Assembly (NCBI GenBank): GCA_022798035.1
Contig: JAAWLS010000171.1
Span: 1 to 5,513, forward strand
Direction: 5' to 3'
DNA length: 5,513 nt
Source of the DNA: Lachnospiraceae bacterium
Lineage (GTDB): Bacteria > Bacillota > Clostridia > Lachnospirales > Lachnospiraceae
Part shown: positions 1-5,513 of the stretch, one piece after another
How the letters are laid out: each line of letters begins with the position of its first letter
Position numbering within the stretch: the first letter of the stretch is position 1
Notes under the pieces: model-generated
Databases searched by the model: none
The model's input: the letters and a program-made list of their open reading frames with translations, nothing else
What the model was told of the DNA's origin: nothing
Program-made: the position numbers and the translations under genes

Positions 1-1718
1 GTAAACTTAGAACCTTCACCCAAAATGCTCTTTACTTCTACATCGCCGCCCAACGTCTCGATATTAGACTTTACAACGTCAAGTCCAACACCTCGGCCAG
101 AAACATCTGATATCTGTTTTGCCATAGAAAAGCTGGGCATAAACAGAAAATCTATAATCTCTTTCTGGCTCAGGGCAGCTCCCTGCTCTGGTGTAATCAA
201 ACCACGCTCAATGGCCTTTCCTTTCACACTCTCCGTATCAATTCCATTACCGTCGTCACTCACCTCGATGATAACGTTATTACCTTCCTGGAAAGCATTC
301 AAATGGATGGAACCTGTCTCTGGTTTTCCTCTCTTTCTTCGAATCTCTGCATTCTCCAGTCCATGGTCTGCTGAATTACGCAGTAAATGCTGCAGAGGGT
401 CTCCTATCTGGTCTACAACGGTTCTGTCTAGTTCTGTATCCTCACCGGTCATATATAATTCCATCTTCTTATCCAGTTTCTTGGATAAATCACGAATCAT
501 CCGGGGGAACTTCTGTACAACGCTCTCAATGGGAACCATTCTGACCTTCATTACAGACTCATGCAGACCTGTTGTAATCCGCTCCAGATACTCAATCTGT
601 TCATGGAAAGCCTGAGAATTGGAACCTCCCATTCCTCCATCTGAGGTAGAACCGATAGATACCAAAGAATTTTTCGCAATAATCAGCTCGCTGACCTGAT
701 TCATCAAAGCGTCTAATTTTTCAATATCTACACGAACCGTCCGGTTTGTTACCGGCTTACCGGAATTTTGCTTTTTCGCCGCCTGTGCCTGTTTGGGCTG
801 GGCTGGTGCCGCAGCCGCCGGCGCCTGAACCGCAGTATTCTCTGCAGGCTGTTCTTTTTCAGCTTCTTCCTTCTTAGCCGCTTCAGCCTCAGCTTCTTCT
901 TTCTTCGCTGCCGCCTCTGTCAACTCTCTGTAAATCACTTTTTCTCCGATTACTTCTTCTATCTCGGAGACTGCTTTTGACACTTCTATAATCTTATCCA
1001 GCTCTGTCTCACTGGCGAGATAAAAGCTGAAATCAAATCCAAATTTTTCATCTTCAATATCCTGAGAACTTGGATTATATACTATGATATTTCCATAATC
1101 TTCTACGGCCTTAAACACCAAAAAAGAACGAGCCGCCTTCAGCAGACAATCCTCCTGTATATACACAGTAACGCCATACAGTTTCATACCCTTTTCTTCT
1201 GCCTTGCGCATTTCTTCTTTCTCTTTTTCAGAAAATTCGATATCTAAATATTTCTTTTGGAATCTATTTTCAGAAGAAGTTTCTTCTCTCTTCTTTTCTT
1301 CCACTTTCTCCTCTTTTTTCGGTGCATTTCCGGTTCCCGCTGCCAAAATATCATTCAGCTCCTGAATAATTGCCTCGTTATCATCTGTTCCTTCCTCAGA
1401 ACTCTCTTTTACGTTCTCCAAATAAGAGTCAATAGCATCCAAACATTGGAACAGCACATCCACCAGCCCGCTGGTAACTACCATATTTCCGCTGCGGACT
1501 TCCTGAAACACGTTTTCCATGTCATGGGTCAAACGCTGCATACGTTTAAATCCCATAGTTCCCGCCATTCCTTTCAGAGAGTGGGCCGCCCGAAAAATCT
1601 CGTTAATCGTATCCATATTTTCCGGGTCTTTTTCTAAACTCATGATACAATCTGACAGATTCTGCAAATGTCCATTTGTTTCATCGATAAAAATCTCAAG
1701 GTATTGGCTTACATCCAT
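1..1718 (-). CDS. cheA: CheA, chemotaxis histidine kinase (C-terminus cut by window edge)
   Basis: CheA sits with CheW at chemoreceptor arrays, autophosphorylates on a histidine and passes the phosphate to CheY and CheB. There are 572 complete codons before the left edge, with no stop. The P1/HPt domain (about 1-125) has phospho-acceptor His46 in RAAHSLKG. A charged linker (about 132-154) leads to a P2-like response-regulator docking domain (about 157-262). An Ala/Lys/Glu/Pro/Gln-rich linker (about 265-322) follows, then the P3 dimerisation helices from about 323. The P4 ATPase domain carries the N box HLLRNSADHG (444-453, Asn448), G1 box DDGNGI (488-493), SGRGVGLD (540-547) and GEGSKF (567-572) at the edge. 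The end of P4 and the CheW-like P5 domain should lie to the left. The start is the ATG at 1718, one base after the cheB stop, and gives the expected P1 N-terminus. A phosphorelay kinase of another kind is unlikely, given the P1-P2-P3-P4 order and the adjoining cheB. Confidence 0.97.
   Translation of the reverse strand, partial: MDVSQYLEIFIDETNGHLQNLSDCIMSLEKDPENMDTINEIFRAAHSLKGMAGTMGFKRMQRLTHDMENVFQEVRSGNMVVTSGLVDVLFQCLDAIDSYLENVKESSEEGTDDNEAIIQELNDILAAGTGNAPKKEEKVEEKKREETSSENRFQKKYLDIEFSEKEKEEMRKAEEKGMKLYGVTVYIQEDCLLKAARSFLVFKAVEDYGNIIVYNPSSQDIEDEKFGFDFSFYLASETELDKIIEVSKAVSEIEEVIGEKVIYRELTEAAAKKEEAEAEAAKKEEAEKEQPAENTAVQAPAAAAPAQPKQAQAAKKQNSGKPVTNRTVRVDIEKLDALMNQVSELIIAKNSLVSIGSTSDGGMGGSNSQAFHEQIEYLERITTGLHESVMKVRMVPIESVVQKFPRMIRDLSKKLDKKMELYMTGEDTELDRTVVDQIGDPLQHLLRNSADHGLENAEIRRKRGKPETGSIHLNAFQEGNNVIIEVSDDGNGIDTESVKGKAIERGLITPEQGAALSQKEIIDFLFMPSFSMAKQISDVSGRGVGLDVVKSNIETLGGDVEVKSILGEGSKF
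858..911 (-). repeat. Short in-frame tandem repeat in the CheA P2-P3 linker
   Basis: Two 24-nt units, 858-881 and 888-911, match at 20 of 24 bases with a 30-nt period. They encode the same octapeptide AAKKEEAE twice, at CheA residues 270-277 and 280-287. The repeat lies wholly in the flexible linker before the dimerisation domain, so it changes linker length but not a folded domain. It probably arose by local duplication or by low-complexity drift (inference). Confidence 0.7.
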
Positions 1719-1719
1719 A

Positions 1720-2796
1720 TTACTGTACCCCCACATTCTTTATTATCGTTTGTGCAACTTCTGTTAAGGGAACTACTTCATCCACAACGCCTGCTTCTGC
1801 AATTGCTTTGGGCATCCCATACACAACACATGACTGGGCATCCTGAGAAATTACATAAATGTTCTTCTTTTGCTTCAGAGAAAGAATTCCTCCCGTTCCG
1901 TCAGAACCCATTCCGGTAAGCACCACACACACAATCTCATCATATCCGCTATTTCTGAGAGATTCATAAGTGACATTCGCACATGGTCTTAAGCCTCCAA
2001 TCGGCGCTTCTTCATTCAAGCGGATTACATGTGTTCCGTCCGGCTTTTTCTGTATCTCCATGTGCTTTCCGCCAGGCGCAATGTAAACGCATCCCTTTTT
2101 CAGGATATCTCCTTCTTCGGCTTCTTTCACAGCGATTTCACTTATCTCATTCAAACGCTCTGCCATAGACTTGGTGAACCCCATCGGCATATGCTGTACC
2201 AAAACCATCGGGGCATCCAGATTTTGAGACAAATATGGAATAACGCTCTGCAGTGCTTTCGGTCCTCCAGTGGAACACGCCAGCGCTACCAGCTTATTTT
2301 TTCCTCCGACTGCCTTGGGAGCCTGCTGAATCTTTACCGGGGCAGGTTTTTCTGCCTGCGCTTTAAGCCCTGCTGTCATGTTCTCTTTCACATTGTCAGA
2401 TTTGATGACGGCCTTTAAAACTCTCAGCAGACTTCCTTTAAATTCATCGCCTTTTGCCTCAATAATATTACAAGGTTTTGTAACAAAATCAACTGCCCCC
2501 AGCTCCATGGCCCGAATTGTGATATCCGCATCTTTCACCGTCAAGGTGCTCACCATGATAACAGTAGCCTTTATATCATCCTGTTGCAATTTCTCCAGTA
2601 ATTCCAAACCATCCATCCGCGGCATATTCACATCCAAGATTACAGCGTCATAACTGTTCGTCTTTAATTTTTCATATGCCTCCAGACCATCTTTGCAAAC
2701 GTCCGTTGCCTGAAAAGTACTTTCTGAATTGATTATATCACAAACAAGTCTTCTCATAAGTGCAGAATCATCAACTATTAAAATATTTTTTTTCAT
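1720..2796 (-). CDS. cheB: CheB, chemotaxis receiver-methylesterase/glutamine deamidase
   Basis: CheB removes methyl groups from glutamates of chemoreceptors and deamidates certain glutamines; phosphorylation by CheA activates it and gives adaptation. The 358 residues cover both domains at normal length. The receiver domain (about 1-120) has acidic Asp9-Asp10, phospho-acceptor Asp55 in LDVNMP, Ser83-Thr84 in MVSTLT and Lys107 in TKP. A linker rich in Lys, Ala, Pro and Gln spans about 133-166. The esterase domain (167-358) has catalytic Ser175 in CSTGGP, His202 in VQHMP and Asp299 in GMGSDGTGG, followed by CVVYGMPKA. Every catalytic residue is present. The start at 2796 is chosen because the product begins MKKNILIVDDS, as in other receivers, with a ribosome-binding site 7 nt upstream; the in-frame Met at 2835 would add 13 residues and lies within pilZ. 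The stop is one base before the cheA start, so coupling is likely. Confidence 0.97.
   Translation of the reverse strand: MKKNILIVDDSALMRRLVCDIINSESTFQATDVCKDGLEAYEKLKTNSYDAVILDVNMPRMDGLELLEKLQQDDIKATVIMVSTLTVKDADITIRAMELGAVDFVTKPCNIIEAKGDEFKGSLLRVLKAVIKSDNVKENMTAGLKAQAEKPAPVKIQQAPKAVGGKNKLVALACSTGGPKALQSVIPYLSQNLDAPMVLVQHMPMGFTKSMAERLNEISEIAVKEAEEGDILKKGCVYIAPGGKHMEIQKKPDGTHVIRLNEEAPIGGLRPCANVTYESLRNSGYDEIVCVVLTGMGSDGTGGILSLKQKKNIYVISQDAQSCVVYGMPKAIAEAGVVDEVVPLTEVAQTIIKNVGVQ
1727..1732 (-). promoter_or_regulatory. Probable weak Shine-Dalgarno site of cheA, inside the end of cheB
   Basis: GGGGGT on the minus strand lies in the last codons of cheB; its G run ends 9 nt before the cheA ATG at 1718. 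It is an imperfect match to AGGAGG, and the cheB stop is 1 nt from the cheA start, so cheA translation may lean on termination of cheB (inference). Confidence 0.5.
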
Positions 2797-2800
2797 AATC

Positions 2801-3535
2801 TCATCCTTTTTGTCTGCTTTTACGCTCCTGTTCAAAAATATACTTAATAATCATTTCCCGCTCTTTTTGATTTTTCATCAGAAAATTCACACGGTATTCA
2901 TATTTTTCTTCTCTCGACTCAATTTTTTGACAAATCAAAACTTTCCCCACAATTTCCAGAAAATAATCCATACTCTCATTTTCTAATCGAATCGCAATCA
3001 TAAGATAATCTCCCGGATTCCCCGGTTCATACCCCACAAAGCGAATTCCTCCCCCGCTGATGTCCACTGCAATCGCTTCTTTGAGAAGGTCCTCCGGATA
3101 ATTTAATCTATGATGTTCTTTTAATTCTGCAACTTTTTCTATTTCTGCTTCTTCCTCCGTAATTATCATGTATTCCATGTCCATCACACACTCAAACCGG
3201 TAAAACTCACGCCTCTGAAACTTTTCCAAAGGAGTTTTTGGCTCTACCAGCATCAAATATAAGTTCTCTTTGATATATCGGTTCTTGATATGGGCTACAC
3301 AACGGTACATGCCGGATTTGGTATGAAATACAACTTCAAGTCTGACACCGCCAGGCGGAGATGAAACTTTTCCTTCTCTTGTAGGTACTAAAACCTCCAT
3401 CATCCCGTTTTCCTGCACATTTTCCACCTTACTGTAATATGCTGGAGGCATTTCACCTATCTTTTTTCCCTGCTCTACTTGCTGCAGAATTCGAATCTCT
3501 ATTTTATCTCCCGGCCTAACAATATTGGAATTCAT
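2801..3535 (-). CDS. PilZ-domain c-di-GMP receptor, YcgR/MotI-like flagellar brake
   Basis: This 244-residue protein has the two-domain layout of YcgR (E. coli) and YpfA/MotI (B. subtilis), cytoplasmic proteins that bind cyclic di-GMP and slow or disengage the flagellar motor. Residues 1 to about 100 form a beta-rich N-terminal domain of the YcgR-N type. The PilZ domain follows, with RREFYR at 108-113 supplying the RxxxR motif (Arg109, Arg113) and DISGGG at 158-163 supplying DxSxxG. Both c-di-GMP-binding motifs are intact, so ligand binding is expected. About 44 residues separate the motifs, including an acidic helix-like stretch at roughly 126-153; this is longer than the roughly 25-30 I recall for E. 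coli YcgR. The C-terminus is highly charged. The gene lies 15 nt after flhG and 4 nt before cheB, so it is co-expressed with the flagellar and chemotaxis genes. No signal peptide or membrane segment is seen. The exact motor target cannot be read from the sequence, so no gene symbol is given. Confidence 0.92.
   Translation of the reverse strand: MNSNIVRPGDKIEIRILQQVEQGKKIGEMPPAYYSKVENVQENGMMEVLVPTREGKVSSPPGGVRLEVVFHTKSGMYRCVAHIKNRYIKENLYLMLVEPKTPLEKFQRREFYRFECVMDMEYMIITEEEAEIEKVAELKEHHRLNYPEDLLKEAIAVDISGGGIRFVGYEPGNPGDYLMIAIRLENESMDYFLEIVGKVLICQKIESREEKYEYRVNFLMKNQKEREMIIKYIFEQERKSRQKG
2804..2808 (-). promoter_or_regulatory. Shine-Dalgarno site of cheB, inside the last codons of pilZ
   Basis: AAGGA on the minus strand lies in the final Lys-Gly codons of the pilZ gene, just before its TGA stop, and 7 nt upstream of the ATG at 2796. 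It decides the cheB start against the more distant ATG at 2835. Confidence 0.7.
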
Positions 3536-3539
3536 GATA

Positions 3540-3546
3540 CACCTCT
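3540..3546 (-). promoter_or_regulatory. Shine-Dalgarno site of the pilZ gene
   Basis: AGAGGTG on the minus strand sits in the 15-nt gap after the flhG stop. Its GAGG core is 6 nt from the ATG at 3535, which supports that start. The gap is too short for a promoter or terminator. Confidence 0.75.
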
Positions 3547-3550
3547 AAAT

Positions 3551-4429
3551 TTAATTTCTTTTATAAATAAAACGCGAAAACAACTGCATAATTCCTTTTT
3601 TCTGATGCAAAGGAATCGTGTTTCCCTCCAACAAATTGCATGCCAGCGTCTCAAATGCTTTCGTAGACTTGGCGTCTGGATAGAGAATGCTTACTGGCTG
3701 CTGTTGACGCACTGCTTTTTCCATGGCAGAATCCTGAGGAATCAATCCTAAATATTCCAAATTTCCTTTCAAAAACTGCCCTACTACTGCATTTAATTTT
3801 TCATAAATTCCCGTTCCCTCTTCCTCCGTAGCCACACGGTTGGAAATTACTTTTATTTTCGTCTGAGCCTGCCTGAATTCTGGATTCCGATGCAGAGCTT
3901 TCAGCAATGAATAGGCATCCGTCAAAGAGCTTGGCTCTGATGTGGCAATGAGAAGTATTTCCGGACTTGCCATAACAAACTCCAGTACATGGTCGGAGAT
4001 GCCGGCGCCGGTGTCTATGAGTATCACATCTGCGAGAGAATCCAGCTCTGATAAATTCTGCACCAAAAATTTTAATTTGTCTTTTGACAAATTATTCACA
4101 CCTGTAATTCCTGACCCTCCTGATATAAATCCAATATCCAAAGGTCCCGGTGTGATAATCTCCTGCATGGTTTTCCCCCGGTAAATCAAATCGCTCAGAT
4201 TATATTTCGGAATCGCCCCAAACATAATCTCCACATTTGCCAATCCCAAATCTGCATCGAAAATAATTACTTTCTTTCCCTGTCTCTGCATCTGGACTGC
4301 CAGGTTCACTGCTACATTCGATTTACCCACGCCGCCTTTTCCACTGGTAACTGTGAAAATACGTGCCTTCTGCGCTGCAGATTGCTGATTCTTTTTTACA
4401 ATATTTCTTAACTGCTCCGCCTGGTCCAT
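3551..4429 (-). CDS. flhG: FlhG (YlxH), MinD/ParA-like ATPase controlling flagellar number
   Basis: FlhG is a deviant-Walker-A ATPase that dimerises with ATP on the membrane, activates the GTPase of FlhF and limits flagellar number. With the start at 4429 it has 292 residues, usual for the family. Residues 2-8 read DQAEQLR, matching the DQAxxLR motif shown in other bacteria to stimulate FlhF. The deviant Walker A is GKGGVGKS at 30-37, with signature Lys31. Switch I contains DADLGLAN at 58-65 and switch II reads DTGAG at 139-143. The last 14 residues, GIMQLFSRFIYKRN, mix hydrophobic and basic side chains and fit the amphipathic membrane-targeting helix of the family (inference). The alternative start at 4435 adds only Met-Ile and overlaps the flhF stop by 4 nt; I prefer 4429 because of the Shine-Dalgarno spacing and because the product then begins MDQAEQLR. 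MinD itself is unlikely given the N-terminal motif and the position after flhF. Confidence 0.96.
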   Translation of the reverse strand: MDQAEQLRNIVKKNQQSAAQKARIFTVTSGKGGVGKSNVAVNLAVQMQRQGKKVIIFDADLGLANVEIMFGAIPKYNLSDLIYRGKTMQEIITPGPLDIGFISGGSGITGVNNLSKDKLKFLVQNLSELDSLADVILIDTGAGISDHVLEFVMASPEILLIATSEPSSLTDAYSLLKALHRNPEFRQAQTKIKVISNRVATEEEGTGIYEKLNAVVGQFLKGNLEYLGLIPQDSAMEKAVRQQQPVSILYPDAKSTKAFETLACNLLEGNTIPLHQKKGIMQLFSRFIYKRN

Positions 4430-4431
4430 AA

Positions 4432-5513
4432 TCATTTTCCTCCAAGCAAAAGTTTGACAATCTTCTGTGTGTTAAAAACTTCAATATCTTCCGGAACATT
4501 CTGACCATAAGTAGAATAAGATAAGTCAGAACCTGTATACAGCTTCATGTTCAAAATATTTCCGTAACAGCTTGTTTCATCTAATTTCGTAAAAATAAGT
4601 TTAAATTGGAAATTTTCTCTATAAATATCTGCAATATCAATTAAATCCCGGTATTTTGTCGTGGCACTTAAAACCAGATACACCTCTTTTTGATACTCAC
4701 CTGGTACCTGGTCAATCAATTTTCTTGTCTCATTCCGCTGTTCTGCATTTTTGTGAGAAAATCCTGCCGTATCTATAAGAACCAAATCATATTCTTCCGA
4801 CTCTCTTAGTTTCTCATTTAGTTCTTCTGAAGAATAAACGATACTCAAAGGAGTGTCCATAATATTGGCGTAAGTGCGAAGCTGCTCTGCCGCCGCAATA
4901 CGATAGGTATCCGCCGTAAATAACGCTACTTTCTTTCCCTTTTCCATTTTAAATCTGGAAGCAATTTTTGCTATAGTCGTGGTCTTCCCCACTCCGGTTG
5001 GACCAATGAAAAACACTACTTTCGGTTTTCGCTCTGTCAGCTCAATGGGCTGAGGCTGGCCAAATTTCAAAATCATTTTCTGATATATACTGGACAAAAT
5101 CAAATCAACACTGGCGCCGCCTTTCATTACTTTCTCCACTTCATCCATAATCTGGTTCACATACTTCTCGTCCACTTCATTGTCCAACAAAATACTGTAA
5201 ATCATCTTTATAAACTTAAAGTTCTCGTCCATTGGCGCTTCTTTGGGAAGATTTTCTTCACTCTGTGGCGGCGCTAATTTCTTTTCCAAAAGAGACTGAA
5301 GGCTCTCTAATTTTTCTTCCAGATTATTCTCTACAGCGGCCTCTTTTTTCTTTTCTTCTGCAGCAGACTGCTCCATGGAGGAAGTCCAGGTATTCTCTAC
5401 GGAGGCAAACATCTCCTTTACTGGTTCCGGTTTTTCCAATGGTATGGAAATAGGCTCGTCTGCAGCCATATTGATATTCCCCAGTTTTGGAAGGGGCGGC
5501 GGCATTTTTACAG
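4432..5513 (-). CDS. flhF: Flagellar biosynthesis GTPase FlhF, SRP family (N-terminus cut by window edge)
   Basis: FlhF is a signal-recognition-particle-type GTPase that helps fix the site and number of flagella at the membrane, working with the ATPase FlhG. The frame stays open to the right edge, so the N-terminal B domain is not seen; numbering here runs from the Met at 5505, which is probably internal. Residues 1-95 are a Pro/Glu/Lys/Ala-rich linker. Residues about 95-155 look like the helical N domain. The G domain follows: P-loop GPTGVGKTT at 168-176, DTYRIAAAEQLR at 199-210, DTAGF at 245-249, TKLD at 306-309 and the FlhF-like GQNVPEDIE near the C-terminus. All GTPase motifs are intact. 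The 357 visible residues plus a missing B domain would make it somewhat longer than FlhF of about 370 residues, because of the linker. The stop codon lies at the flhG start, so the two are probably translationally coupled. SRP54 and FtsY share the G domain, but the C-terminal motif and the neighbouring flhG favour FlhF. Confidence 0.96.
   Translation of the reverse strand, partial: VKMPPPLPKLGNINMAADEPISIPLEKPEPVKEMFASVENTWTSSMEQSAAEEKKKEAAVENNLEEKLESLQSLLEKKLAPPQSEENLPKEAPMDENFKFIKMIYSILLDNEVDEKYVNQIMDEVEKVMKGGASVDLILSSIYQKMILKFGQPQPIELTERKPKVVFFIGPTGVGKTTTIAKIASRFKMEKGKKVALFTADTYRIAAAEQLRTYANIMDTPLSIVYSSEELNEKLRESEEYDLVLIDTAGFSHKNAEQRNETRKLIDQVPGEYQKEVYLVLSATTKYRDLIDIADIYRENFQFKLIFTKLDETSCYGNILNMKLYTGSDLSYSTYGQNVPEDIEVFNTQKIVKLLLGGK
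4439..4443 (-). promoter_or_regulatory. Shine-Dalgarno site of flhG, inside the end of flhF
   Basis: GGAGG on the minus strand lies in the last codons of flhF. It is only 3 nt from the ATG at 4435, which overlaps the flhF stop as ATGA, but 9 nt from the next in-frame ATG at 4429. The spacing favours 4429 as the main start. Confidence 0.7.

Noticed and set aside
25..615. Plus-strand open frame of 196 codons opposite cheA
   Set aside because: It lies antisense to the conserved CheA P3/P4 region, its product is Ser/Pro/Ile-rich without a recognisable domain, and the minus-strand frame is clearly the coding one.
768..2418. Several plus-strand open frames opposite cheA and cheB
   Set aside because: Their products are Phe/Leu/Arg/Ser-rich, as expected from the complement of Glu/Lys-rich genes, and they match no family I know.
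2797..2835. Upstream in-frame Met at 2835 as the cheB start
   Set aside because: It would add 13 residues not typical of CheB and overlap pilZ by 35 nt; the ATG at 2796 has a suitably spaced ribosome-binding site and gives the standard receiver N-terminus.
2378..4184. Plus-strand open frames opposite cheB, pilZ and flhG
   Set aside because: They are antisense to well-supported genes and show no domain; no convincing ribosome-binding site was noted.
4323..4508. Minus-strand open frame of 61 codons across the flhF/flhG junction
   Set aside because: It runs in another frame through the end of flhF and the start of flhG, including the P-loop region, and both genes are intact; it is not a frameshift product.
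5503..5505. ATG at 5505 as the true flhF start
   Set aside because: The frame stays open to the edge, only 8 bases are visible upstream with no ribosome-binding site, and the expected FlhF B domain would be missing.
1..5513. Search for a new system such as a defence island, CRISPR array, riboswitch, phage or insertion sequence
   Set aside because: The five flagellar/chemotaxis genes fill the window with gaps of at most 15-21 nt; I see no array-like repeats, no inverted repeats of note and no composition break.

Overview
The window is one strand-uniform block of a flagellar/chemotaxis operon, read entirely on the minus strand from the right edge to the left. Five genes sit almost end to end: flhF (5' end cut by the right edge), flhG, a YcgR-type PilZ gene, cheB and cheA (3' end cut by the left edge). 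Gene junctions are a 4-nt overlap or a short gap (flhF/flhG), then gaps of 15, 4 and 1 nt. No promoter, terminator, RNA gene, mobile element or CRISPR array is visible, and no gap is long enough to hold one.

The gene order, the A/T-rich but not extreme composition, the lysine/glutamate-rich proteins and the purine-rich Shine-Dalgarno sites point to a flagellated Firmicute. The order flhF-flhG-pilZ-cheB-cheA resembles the large fla/che operon of motile Clostridia, particularly Lachnospiraceae; the family assignment is inference from recall, not from a search.

Layout, in transcription order: FlhF (4432 to the right edge) is an SRP-family GTPase that sets flagellar placement. FlhG (3551-4429) is a MinD-like ATPase that carries the N-terminal DQAxxLR motif known to stimulate FlhF. 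The PilZ protein (2801-3535) has both c-di-GMP-binding motifs and would couple second-messenger level to flagellar rotation. CheB (1720-2796) is the receiver-methylesterase that adapts chemoreceptors. CheA (left edge to 1718) is the histidine kinase that phosphorylates CheB and CheY. The block therefore joins where and how many flagella are built (FlhF/FlhG), how they are braked (PilZ) and how they are steered (CheA/CheB).

All key catalytic or binding residues that fall inside the window are present and no gene shows a frameshift. I see no new biological system here. The points worth a second look are small: an insertion between the two PilZ motifs, a tandem Lys/Glu/Ala repeat in the CheA linker, a long charged linker in FlhF, and start codons or ribosome-binding sites embedded in preceding genes.
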